Assembly (NCBI RefSeq): GCF_003259955.1
Contig: NZ_QLMK01000019.1
Location: 1-38,383 of the forward strand
Origin: Falsochrobactrum ovis
GTDB taxonomy: Bacteria; Pseudomonadota; Alphaproteobacteria; Rhizobiales; Rhizobiaceae
Direction: 5' to 3'
DNA length: 38,383 nucleotides
The notes below the pieces were generated by a model that did no database searches, was not told the DNA's origin, and was given only the letters and a program-made list of their open reading frames with translations. The position numbers and the translations under genes were made by a program. Positions 7,972 to 15,069 of this stretch are shown piece after piece (within the stretch, counting starts at the first letter, position 1; every line of letters starts with the position of its first letter).

Positions 7972-9050
7972 GATACGATCCTCGCAACAGAACGATTCCA
8001 GTGAAGGCAGATTTTATCACCAGCAGACGGCAAATTGGTTGCAAGCGGGTCGTGACGCACACTGAACTGGCTTCCATCGGACAATTTGACCAAAAGCCTC
8101 ACATCGGACCCGATATAGACGGTATCTTTCAGCACACCTTCAATACTGTCTTGATCCGTGGATTGCGGTTTTCCTACAAAAATATGTTCAGGACGGATGA
8201 CCAGAGCCAACTTTTGGCTTTGCCTGTCACGGGCAGTGAGACGACCGGTAAAACATCCGACAGCTGTTTCAATCGTCGCCGTATTGGCGTCGGCCGAGAT
8301 CCGTTTTCCCTCGATGATATTGGACTGGCCGATAAATGACGCGGCAAACACGGTCTCGGGATTAAGATAGATTTCCCGCGGTGGTGCAATCTGTTCAATC
8401 TGTGCGTGGTTCATCACACAGATACGATCCGACATGACCAGAGCTTCTTCTTGGTCGTGGGTTACGTAAATGACCGTCGTCCCAAATTCTTGATGGAGAC
8501 GGCGGATTTCGAGCTGCATATTTTCGCGCAACGATTTGTCGAGCGCACCCAGCGGCTCGTCCATGAGAATGATTTTCGGACGATAGACAAAGCAGCGAGC
8601 CAAGGCCACGCGTTGTTGTTGCCCGCCGGAAAGCTCGCGTGGGAAACGATGGCCAAACGCACCCAACTGAACTTTATCCAGCGTTTCAGTGACTTTTTGG
8701 GCGATTTCCGTCTGTCTCATTCCGCGCATTTTGAGAGGAAAGGCAATATTTTCAGAGACAGTCATATGCGGAAACAAGGCATAATGCTGGAACACCATGC
8801 CCATACCACGCGCATTGACCGGACGGTGCGTCCAATCTTCGCTCTCAAAAAACATTCTTCCGGTCGTAGGCTTCACCAGTCCAGAAATGATTTGAAGAAG
8901 TGTTGTTTTTCCTGATCCCGACGGTCCAAGCAATGTGAGGAACTCTCCATCCATAATGGTGAGCTGCGTCGATTTCAGTGCAGTGAAATCGCCATATTTC
9001 TTGGAGATACCATCGAGCGACAGTTTCTCAGAGCGGACGTCCTCAGTCAT
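7968..9050 (-). CDS. ABC transporter ATPase, PotA-like
   Basis: The 360-residue protein has Walker A GPSGSGKT (42-49), Q-loop FQHYA (86-90), signature LSGGQQQR (139-146), Walker B ILMDEP (160-165) and the switch histidine in THDQEEA (His197). A C-terminal TOBE-type domain (about 240-355) is typical of the spermidine/putrescine and iron/sugar importer ATPases. It energises the fused permease encoded directly downstream. The ATG lies in a small inverted repeat that includes the Shine-Dalgarno sequence. Confidence 0.95.
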   Translation of the reverse strand: MTEDVRSEKLSLDGISKKYGDFTALKSTQLTIMDGEFLTLLGPSGSGKTTLLQIISGLVKPTTGRMFFESEDWTHRPVNARGMGMVFQHYALFPHMTVSENIAFPLKMRGMRQTEIAQKVTETLDKVQLGAFGHRFPRELSGGQQQRVALARCFVYRPKIILMDEPLGALDKSLRENMQLEIRRLHQEFGTTVIYVTHDQEEALVMSDRICVMNHAQIEQIAPPREIYLNPETVFAASFIGQSNIIEGKRISADANTATIETAVGCFTGRLTARDRQSQKLALVIRPEHIFVGKPQSTDQDSIEGVLKDTVYIGSDVRLLVKLSDGSQFSVRHDPLATNLPSAGDKICLHWNRSVARIVS

Positions 9051-9065
9051 TACTACTCCGTAGTA
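9051..9065 (-). promoter_or_regulatory. Stem-loop with the ribosome binding site of the ATPase gene in its loop
   Basis: On the minus strand TACTAC-GGA-GTAGTA forms a perfect 6-bp inverted repeat, and the ATG follows at once. The only Shine-Dalgarno sequence (GGAG) lies in the loop. Some 15 bp further upstream, CTAGGCC/GGCTTAG could form a second stem between the binding-protein and ATPase genes. Such structures after a binding-protein gene often lower expression of the downstream transporter genes. That role here is inference. Confidence 0.4.
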
Positions 9066-9157
9066 TAATATTTTTCGCTAAGCCGCGTCGGCCTAGGAGC
9101 ACTTTTCAGATCGGGGATAACAGGAGAGCGAACAAGCACCCTCCCGTCTAACTTGCC

Positions 9158-10213
9158 TTACTGGAGCAGCCAGCCGTTGAAACGTTCGGTCACGGCATTG
9201 CGATGCTCAAGCCAATAGGGGTCAGAAGCCAAGGACATCTTGCTCAGATTTTGCGGAGCGGTCGGCAGAATCGTCGCACGCTCTGGCGGAATGAAGTCAT
9301 AGGCTTTCAAGTTGGTTGGGCCATAAGCAAGATAGGGCGTAAATTTAGCCTGCTGCCTGGCCTGCGCACAGAATGCAACAAATTCACGCGCTAGATCAGC
9401 CTTTGGGCAGCCTTTTGGTACGACCCAGCCTTCAATTGAATAAAGTCCCTGGTTCCATACGATTTCTGCCGGAGCACCATTGTCAATCGCAGCTTGGAAA
9501 CGTGCGTTCCACCCGGCAATCATGTCGACTTCACCACTTTCAAGAAGCTGGGTCGATTGTGCCCCACCCGTCCACCAAACGTCGATATGATCTTTGATCT
9601 CATCAAGCTTGCGGAAAGCACGATCCAAATCAAGCGGATAAAGATCTTTAGGCTCGACCCCGTCAGCCATCAATGCGATCTCAATCGTATCAAGCGGGTT
9701 CTTGCGTAAAGAACGGCGGCCCGGAAACTCTTCGAGATTCCAAAAATCAGCCCAGCGCGTTGGAGCCTTCGGGCAAGTCTCTTTATTATAAGCGAGTACG
9801 GTTGAATAAACGTCAGTACCGAGCATATTGGAATGAACTGCTTCTGGCATCACATCAATCACCGCTTCAGCCGGAATATTGAGTGGCTCAAGCAGATCGT
9901 CGCGCTCAAGAATGAGGCGAGCTGATAAAGTCGCCGTGCAGACATCCCAAATATAGGAACCCGTTTCGACAATTGATTTAAATTGTGCAGTCGGCTCTGC
10001 GTCGCGAGCCACTCCTTGAATTTCAATTCCGGTTTCAGCCGTGAAGTCATCGTAAAAAGCTGCACGATAACCTTGCGTGAACGGACCACCTGGATCCGCG
10101 ACAACCAAACTTTCCTTCGCCCAAGCTTTGCGATTGATCATCGGCATAGCAAGAGCGGCAGCTCCTCCAAGAAGCAGCGTCCGACGACTAATTTCAAATA
10201 CAGATTTTTTCAT
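9158..10213 (-). CDS. Periplasmic substrate-binding protein of the PotD/PotF class, Tat-type signal
   Basis: The protein has 351 residues. The N-terminus has twin arginines at 10-11 (SRRTLLLGGAAALAMP) and a cleavage region near NRKAWAKE, so export in folded form by the Tat pathway is likely. The mature part looks like an extracellular solute-binding protein of the spermidine/putrescine family (VDMIAGWNARFQAAIDNG, VPKGCPKADLAREFVAF). It sits 107 bp upstream of the ATPase gene and completes the importer. Related proteins bind polyamines, opines, amino-acid derivatives or quaternary amines, so only the class of ligand can be suggested. Confidence 0.92.
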   Translation of the reverse strand: MKKSVFEISRRTLLLGGAAALAMPMINRKAWAKESLVVADPGGPFTQGYRAAFYDDFTAETGIEIQGVARDAEPTAQFKSIVETGSYIWDVCTATLSARLILERDDLLEPLNIPAEAVIDVMPEAVHSNMLGTDVYSTVLAYNKETCPKAPTRWADFWNLEEFPGRRSLRKNPLDTIEIALMADGVEPKDLYPLDLDRAFRKLDEIKDHIDVWWTGGAQSTQLLESGEVDMIAGWNARFQAAIDNGAPAEIVWNQGLYSIEGWVVPKGCPKADLAREFVAFCAQARQQAKFTPYLAYGPTNLKAYDFIPPERATILPTAPQNLSKMSLASDPYWLEHRNAVTERFNGWLLQ

Positions 10214-10326
10214 TTCATCCCCTTTGTCATTCGACGAGCGTCCCGGATCGCCAATTCTCCCAATCGTGGAAGGGTCTCGTCCTGTGCTTAATGGCCGCGA
10301 ATTATCGGGCCCCTGAATGTGGAGAC

Positions 10327-11103
10327 TTATGTCCCCATTTTACGAGCAGCTCTCTCCGCAAAGAATTTCTCCATCATTGCCTGCGGTTCACCTGTCGCGT
10401 AGGCTTCAGTTTGAATGCGAATGCCTGACTGCATGGCCTCGTCAAAACCTTGCTGGGTTACTTCAGCAATCCTCTGACGGTTAAGACGCATCGCAACCGG
10501 AGGCTTAGATGCTAAAAGATTAGCTAGCTCCATCGCCTCGCCTTGGACTTTCTCTCTGTCCACCAGACGCGAAATCAGACCGATAGAATAGGCTTCTTCA
10601 GCGTCCAGCATGCGCCCGGTCAAGGTCAGATCGATCGTGCGTGAAAGGCCAATCATTTCACGCATAATCCAGTTGCCTGTTACGGTCGGTATGCCTGAAT
10701 TGATTTCAGGCTGACCCATCGTCACGCCTCGATGCGCCACACGCAGATCACAGAGCAGCGCGATCTGAAAAGCAGAACCGGCGGCGACACCGTTCAGGGC
10801 TGCAACAATCGGCTTAGAAGAATCACGGAACAGCGAATAAAGCGTCTTCCATTCAGCCATCCAACCTTCTGCGCTTGATGCATCAAAAGTCTTGCTTTCG
10901 CTTAGATCCTGACCCGCACCGAATGCGCGATCACCAGCACCGGTGAGAATGACAGCGCGGGCAGCATCATTCTGTTCGGCGTCTTTTAATGCCGCAATGA
11001 GCTGATCGCGCATGACCTTGTTCCATGCGTTGAGCTTCTCCGGCCGGTTCAAAGTTATTCGGCGAACGGCCCCAATCGTTTCGGTGAGAATAAAGTCGCT
11101 CAA
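10327..11103 (-). CDS. Enoyl-CoA hydratase/isomerase (crotonase) family protein
   Basis: I place the start at TTG (11101-11103), because GGAGG lies 5 bp before it; the frame is open further upstream to 11151, but that extension would cover the promoter and operator. The resulting protein has 258 residues, normal for the family. Oxyanion-hole segments are AFGAGQDLS (60-68) and LNGVAAGSAFQIALLCDL (103-120). The second catalytic glutamate is present in QPEINSG (Glu133). The first, equivalent to Glu144 of rat mitochondrial hydratase, is Gln113. The enzyme may therefore be an isomerase, a C-C or C-N lyase, or another crotonase variant rather than a plain hydratase. It is the first gene of the left operon, and its likely substrate is the CoA ester made by the ligase. 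Confidence 0.88.
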   Translation of the reverse strand: MSDFILTETIGAVRRITLNRPEKLNAWNKVMRDQLIAALKDAEQNDAARAVILTGAGDRAFGAGQDLSESKTFDASSAEGWMAEWKTLYSLFRDSSKPIVAALNGVAAGSAFQIALLCDLRVAHRGVTMGQPEINSGIPTVTGNWIMREMIGLSRTIDLTLTGRMLDAEEAYSIGLISRLVDREKVQGEAMELANLLASKPPVAMRLNRQRIAEVTQQGFDEAMQSGIRIQTEAYATGEPQAMMEKFFAERAARKMGT

Positions 11104-11113
11104 CTGCGCCTCC

Positions 11114-11131
11114 GTTATTGTATTGCAATAC
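11114..11131 (-). promoter_or_regulatory. 18-bp element, candidate operator before the left operon
   Basis: On the minus strand the element reads GTATTGCAATAC plus AATAAC, directly before the ribosome binding site. Its first 12 bp are a perfect palindrome. The same element, with 15 of 18 positions equal, precedes the first gene of the right operon at 12143-12160, in the same orientation and at the same place relative to the ribosome binding site. It lies 5 bp downstream of a TATAAT hexamer, so a bound repressor would cover the transcription start. The IclR-family protein encoded between the two operons is the obvious candidate to bind it. Confidence 0.65.
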
Positions 11132-11136
11132 TTATT

Positions 11137-11142
11137 ATTATA
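11137..11142 (-). promoter_or_regulatory. -10 box of the left operon
   Basis: TATAAT on the minus strand, 5 bp upstream of the candidate operator. A TTGACG lies further upstream, but the spacing of 22 bp is too long for a standard promoter. Either another -35 is used or activation is needed. Confidence 0.4.
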
Positions 11143-11293
11143 TAGAAACAAGGAAGTCGGCCGTCGTCAAGGGAAAGTTGCGACTCTTTTGGATTTTTTC
11201 GTCGTAAGAGGAATGAAATCAGTAAGAATTTTGCTTTGGCGGGTAGCGGATTGTTATTTTATTATTGAGATGCAAAAGCAGGAGTGGGGTGAA

Positions 11294-12076
11294 ATGAGCA
11301 AAACAGCGACCAGCAAAAAAAGATCGAATCCGCTAATGGTTCAATCCGTCGCTAAAGCGTTCAATATTCTTCGGTCTTTTGACCGCTACAACCCAGCTAT
11401 GACGCTGTCACAACTTGCTCAGAAAGCTGAAATCGATATCAGCACGGCGCAGAGATTTGCTCATACATTGCATGAGTTGGGATATTTGGACAAAAATCCG
11501 CAAAGTCGGCAATATGAGCTCTCAATCAAAGCTCTTGATTTGGCTTACCACTTCATCGGAAGTTCAAAACTCGTTGATCGAGCAATGCCGATACTCCAGC
11601 ATTTAAGCAAACAGACGGAAGAAACCGTCAACCTGACAGTGCTGGATAATCATGAAATTGTATTCGTAACGAGGTTTCTTAGCAGGCATTTGCTGAATAC
11701 GGATGTGATTATCGGGTCCCGGTTGCCGGCTTTCTGTACCGCGCCAGGCCGCGCCATTCTTTCTCGCCTGCCCCGCGAACGTGTCCTAGAAATACTCGCC
11801 GCCTCGGATATTCGAAGCTATACACGCGACACGCCGACGGATCCGGAACGAATCATGGCTATGATTGCTGAGGCACGTGCCGCAGGTTTTGCAACTGCCT
11901 ATGAAGAAATCTATCACGCTGATGCATCTATTGCCGCCCCTATCGTGCAGCCTAACGGGCAAGTCATCGGCGCTGTAAGCGTGGCCGTCACCCTTGCGCG
12001 TTATAAACGTGAAGATGTGCCCGCACAGTTCGCCAATCTGGTGATTGCGGCCGCGCACTCCATGTCGGCAAGCTAA
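11294..12076 (+). CDS. IclR-family transcriptional regulator
   Basis: The ATG at 11294 follows AGGAG at a 9-bp distance and gives a 260-residue protein, the usual IclR size. The same frame is open upstream to 11012, but that part overlaps the crotonase gene and lacks signals. Residues about 12-75 are the winged helix-turn-helix (SVAKAFNILRSFDRY, MTLSQLAQKAEIDISTAQRF). The rest is the effector-binding domain (AFCTAPGRAILSRLP, AGFATAYEEIYHADASIAAPI). The gene lies between the two catabolic arms and probably controls both through the 18-bp element. The effector is likely the substrate or a pathway intermediate; this is inference. Confidence 0.93.
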   Translation: MSKTATSKKRSNPLMVQSVAKAFNILRSFDRYNPAMTLSQLAQKAEIDISTAQRFAHTLHELGYLDKNPQSRQYELSIKALDLAYHFIGSSKLVDRAMPILQHLSKQTEETVNLTVLDNHEIVFVTRFLSRHLLNTDVIIGSRLPAFCTAPGRAILSRLPRERVLEILAASDIRSYTRDTPTDPERIMAMIAEARAAGFATAYEEIYHADASIAAPIVQPNGQVIGAVSVAVTLARYKREDVPAQFANLVIAAAHSMSAS

Positions 12077-12099
12077 TAAAGCCCTTATAGCTATTTCAA

Positions 12100-12129
12100 T
12101 TGACAAACGCAAAAGCTTCACCTTACCAT
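12100..12129 (+). promoter_or_regulatory. Candidate promoter of the right operon
   Basis: TTGACA (12100-12105) and TACCAT (12124-12129) are separated by 18 bp, just after the IclR stop codon. The perfect -35 box supports the call; the -10 box matches only 4 of 6 positions. The candidate operator follows 13 bp downstream. Confidence 0.5.
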
Positions 12130-12142
12130 TATGCCATACTAA

Positions 12143-12160
12143 TTATTGCAGTACGATAAC
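12143..12160 (+). promoter_or_regulatory. 18-bp element, candidate operator before the right operon
   Basis: TTATTGCAGTAC plus GATAAC, directly before AGGGG and the ATG at 12172. It equals the element at 11114-11131 at 15 of 18 positions. Shared consensus: TATTGCArTACrATAAC. The fixed place next to the ribosome binding site also allows an RNA-level role. Confidence 0.65.
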
Positions 12161-12171
12161 AGGGGCCCATT

Positions 12172-12477
12172 ATGGGTGATAGTCAGTTTCTCACTCTAAG
12201 GTCGGAGGATAAGTCTGACCTTACGATTTATTTTGACAACCGCCCGATTCCGGCATTCCGTGGTGAAACGATAATTTCGGCGCTGCTGCGTGAGCAGTCG
12301 TACCTGTCGTTCTCAGAATTTGACGGTGCGCCGCGTGCTGGCTTTTGCCTCATGGGAGCGTGTCAAGATTGTTCTATTTGGACGCAAACGGGTGAGCGCC
12401 TACGCGCCTGCCGGTCATTGGTGGAAGAACATCAGAAGCTTTTAAGCCGCGCGCCGCTATACGGGCTTTCATCATGA
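12172..12477 (+). CDS. [2Fe-2S] ferredoxin-like small subunit of an opine-oxidase/HcnABC-type dehydrogenase
   Basis: The protein has 101 residues. The cysteines Cys59, Cys64, Cys67 and Cys80 give CX4CX2CX12C, the plant-type [2Fe-2S] ligand pattern (FCLMGACQDCSIW ... RAC). The size and motif fit the small subunits named OoxC/NoxC or HcnA, and the N-terminal domain of sarcosine oxidase alpha. The next gene overlaps by 4 nt and encodes the large FAD subunit. The protein should pass electrons between flavin centres or on to the respiratory chain. Octopine/nopaline oxidase, HCN synthase and D-hydroxyproline dehydrogenase all share this layout, so the subunit itself does not give the substrate. Confidence 0.92.
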   Translation: MGDSQFLTLRSEDKSDLTIYFDNRPIPAFRGETIISALLREQSYLSFSEFDGAPRAGFCLMGACQDCSIWTQTGERLRACRSLVEEHQKLLSRAPLYGLSS

Positions 12478-13886
12478 CGTGCAATCAATCCGTTTTACCA
12501 CCGGTCATTATTGGGGCGGGGCCAGCCGGATTAGCTGCCGCCAAAACCTTTGTTGAAGCGGGAATCCGTCCGATTATTTTGGAAGAAACCAACTTCCCGG
12601 GAGGACAAGGTACCCGTCGACTTCATCCGGGAATTGAGAGTTTCGGCGATAAAATATTCGGGCGCAGACAATACAAAAAAATTCGCAAGCGCCAACAAAT
12701 TGAAGACCAAGTTCTTTCTCAGTGCGATTACCGCTCCAACACTATGGCTTGGGCGATTTACAATAATACGATCTCCACCATATCGGATCGTTCACAAAAA
12801 GAGATCCCCTATCGACAATTATTAATTGCCATTGGGGCAACTGACCGCATCATGGCCGTCAATGGTTGGCAGTTGGCCGGAATTTATTCACTCGGAGGAG
12901 CCCAGGTTGCGCTGAAAACTCATGGCAGCGCGATCGGTCAGAAAATAGTATTTGCTGGCTCTTCGCCGCTTCTTTATCTGGCCGCGGCACAATATGCGCG
13001 GTTAGGTTTTCGCGATATCACTATTTTAGACACCACCGCCGCGGTCGCCAAATATAAAGCGGCCTACCATATGGCACGCTACTCCTTAAAGACGTTGGCG
13101 GAAGGAGTGGGGCTGATCGCAGAGCTCAAAGCCTGTGGTATCAAAATCAGAAACGGTGTCCGCCTTGTGCGTTTCGAAGGCGAGACAAACGTTCGTTCGG
13201 TGATCTATACCGATGGCCGCGACCGCTTACAACAAATTGAATGCGACGCCGTCGCATTTGGCTTCGGTTTAAAACCCGAAACGCAATTGGCAGAACTCGC
13301 CGGCGCTCAATTTCGCTTTGATGCTCGTTTTCGCCAGTGGTTGCCATGCATAGACAGTCAGGGACAGGCAACCCAAGATCTTTGGCTCGCCGGAGATTGT
13401 GTAGCTATCGGCGGGGCGGAAGCGGCAGCAGCTTCTGGACGTTTGGCCGCGCTTGCTATGCTTGGTCAACGAAATATCCACCCGAACCAACAGGAATTCG
13501 CGAAATTACGCAATAAGGTTGAGCGTTTACGGAATTTTCAACGCGAAATGTCGACAGCCTTCCATTGGCCAGCAGAGTGTGCATCGTTAATTTCCGATGA
13601 CACCTATATTTGCCGTTGTGAACGCGTAACGGCAGGCGAAATACACCAAGCAATCAAAGCGGATATTGCCCATACGGAAGTAAACCGGATCAAAGCGATT
13701 ACCCGTTGCGGAATGGGCCGCTGTCAGGGTCGCTATTGCAATCAAACTCTTCAGGAAATCGTAATTTCTGCATCAGGCAAGACACCCTACTCTGTCGGAA
13801 GATTGCGCGCTCAGGCTCCCTTCCGCCCCATACCCATTGGTCAAAGTGAGAGTGCTGAGACATTAGGCGAGCAAGATCATGCATAA
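12474..13886 (+). CDS. FAD/NAD-fold large subunit with C-terminal BFD-like [2Fe-2S] domain (OoxA/NoxA/HcnB type)
   Basis: The protein has 470 residues. The N-terminal Rossmann motif is GAGPAGLAAA (14-23), followed by FPGGQGTRR. A second dinucleotide-binding region starts near IVFAGSSPLLYLAAAQYARLG. The C-terminal part has Cys380-X-Cys382 and Cys412-X4-Cys417 (RCGMGRCQGRYC), the BFD-like [2Fe-2S] pattern. This order is that of opine oxidase subunit A and HcnB. It overlaps the small-subunit gene by 4 nt and the beta-subunit gene by 8 nt, so the three are coupled and probably form one complex at the inner face of the membrane. The substrate amine is oxidised at the beta subunit in known relatives. 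Confidence 0.93.
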   Translation: MTCNQSVLPPVIIGAGPAGLAAAKTFVEAGIRPIILEETNFPGGQGTRRLHPGIESFGDKIFGRRQYKKIRKRQQIEDQVLSQCDYRSNTMAWAIYNNTISTISDRSQKEIPYRQLLIAIGATDRIMAVNGWQLAGIYSLGGAQVALKTHGSAIGQKIVFAGSSPLLYLAAAQYARLGFRDITILDTTAAVAKYKAAYHMARYSLKTLAEGVGLIAELKACGIKIRNGVRLVRFEGETNVRSVIYTDGRDRLQQIECDAVAFGFGLKPETQLAELAGAQFRFDARFRQWLPCIDSQGQATQDLWLAGDCVAIGGAEAAAASGRLAALAMLGQRNIHPNQQEFAKLRNKVERLRNFQREMSTAFHWPAECASLISDDTYICRCERVTAGEIHQAIKADIAHTEVNRIKAITRCGMGRCQGRYCNQTLQEIVISASGKTPYSVGRLRAQAPFRPIPIGQSESAETLGEQDHA

Positions 13887-15069
13887 GAAGCAAGATGTTA
13901 TCGTCATCGGCGGTGGAATGTTTGGCGTTGCCACTGCTTATTTTCTCGCAAAAGCTGGTCGGAGCGTTCAACTCATCGAAAGCAGTTATGTCGGGGCTGC
14001 GTCAAGTGGCGCGAATTTTGGCGGGCTACGGCTACAAGGACGTGCGAAGCAACAATATCCGCTCTCTCTGTTAGCGCAAAAATATTGGGATAATTTCGAG
14101 CAGGAATTCGGCGGGTCTTGCGAATATGAACGCAACGGCATGGTCTATTTCGCTCATAATGAGCAAAGCCGTGAAAAGCTGCTTCATTACGCGCAGAACT
14201 CTCGTGAATGTGGACTTTCCATCGACATTTGGAAAGGGGATGCTTTAAAGAAAAACGTGCCCTGGCTCAGCGATGACGCGCTAATTGCATCTTATTCACC
14301 CGCTTGCGCGGTCGCCAATCCGCGTCTTGCTACTCCCGCCATAGCCCGCGCTTTTAAAAAGCTTGGTGGCCACGTGATCGAGAATTGTAAAATTGTTGAA
14401 CTGCGCAAATCTTCCAGCGGATTTGAGTTGACGAGCCAGAAGGGGCGTCGATTTACATCAGAAATCCTAGTCAATGCTGCGGGAGGCTGGGCAGACAAAA
14501 TTTCTGAAAATTTTGGCGAAAGCGTACCGATGTTTCGTGCCGGACCGCCTCAATTCGTTACAGAACCACTGCCTTATGTCCTTACCCCTTGCGTTTATAG
14601 TATCGATGGCGATTTGATTATCCGTCAGATATCGCGCGGCAATTTTATTTTTGCAGGCTACCCTCGCACCATGTCGAATGAAGACGGCAAGCACACTTTC
14701 GTACCCCCTGCAAAAACACACAATGGGATGAAGGCTATATCACGCTATATGCCCGCGTTCAGTAATGCAGAGATCATCCGTGTCTGGTCAGGCGTGGAAG
14801 CCTATCTGCCAGATATGTTGCCGATTATCGGCCCTTCCGACACGACGGCTGGGTTATTTCACGCCTTTGGCGGTAGCGGAGGCGGCTTTCAAATTGGCCC
14901 GGCTGTTGGTCTTTGCTTGTCCAATATGATTTTGGGCCGGGCAAACGAAGTGCCTTTAGAGCCATATGCCATTTCCCGTTTTAAATCAGTTGTTCACGCA
15001 AGCGATAAACTGAAATCGGAATTCGATGGTGTCCAATCTTCGCATGAACATCGTTTTGGGGGAGGATGA
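13879..15069 (+). CDS. FAD-dependent DAO-family subunit (OoxB/NoxB/HcnC type)
   Basis: The protein has 396 residues. It starts with an FAD-binding motif, VIVIGGGMFGVATAYFLAKAG, and has the SSGANFGGLRLQGR segment typical of glycine-oxidase/sarcosine-oxidase-beta relatives. The C-terminal FAD contact is HAFGGSGGGFQIGPAVG. In known complexes this subunit binds FAD and oxidises the substrate C-N bond to an imine. It follows the ferredoxin and large-subunit genes with an 8-nt overlap, giving the order small [2Fe-2S], large FAD, DAO. The substrate could be an opine, D-hydroxyproline, glycine or another secondary or primary amine. Confidence 0.92.
   Translation: MHKKQDVIVIGGGMFGVATAYFLAKAGRSVQLIESSYVGAASSGANFGGLRLQGRAKQQYPLSLLAQKYWDNFEQEFGGSCEYERNGMVYFAHNEQSREKLLHYAQNSRECGLSIDIWKGDALKKNVPWLSDDALIASYSPACAVANPRLATPAIARAFKKLGGHVIENCKIVELRKSSSGFELTSQKGRRFTSEILVNAAGGWADKISENFGESVPMFRAGPPQFVTEPLPYVLTPCVYSIDGDLIIRQISRGNFIFAGYPRTMSNEDGKHTFVPPAKTHNGMKAISRYMPAFSNAEIIRVWSGVEAYLPDMLPIIGPSDTTAGLFHAFGGSGGGFQIGPAVGLCLSNMILGRANEVPLEPYAISRFKSVVHASDKLKSEFDGVQSSHEHRFGGG

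Noticed and set aside
8406-8915. Plus-strand frame of 169 codons
   Set aside because: It lies fully inside the ABC ATPase gene on the other strand, whose Walker and signature motifs are intact.
11104-11151. Longer N-terminus of the crotonase
   Set aside because: The 16 extra codons cover the operator and part of the -10 box, while TTG at 11103 has GGAGG at a good distance.
11012-11293. N-terminal extension of the IclR protein
   Set aside because: It would overlap the crotonase gene, its promoter and the operator; the ATG at 11294 has a ribosome binding site and gives the normal length.
12172-15069. Hydrogen cyanide synthase hcnABC as firm call
   Set aside because: Subunit order and sizes fit, but the same layout occurs in opine oxidases and hydroxyproline dehydrogenases, and the neighbours (transporter, CoA ligase, OCD family) favour catabolism.
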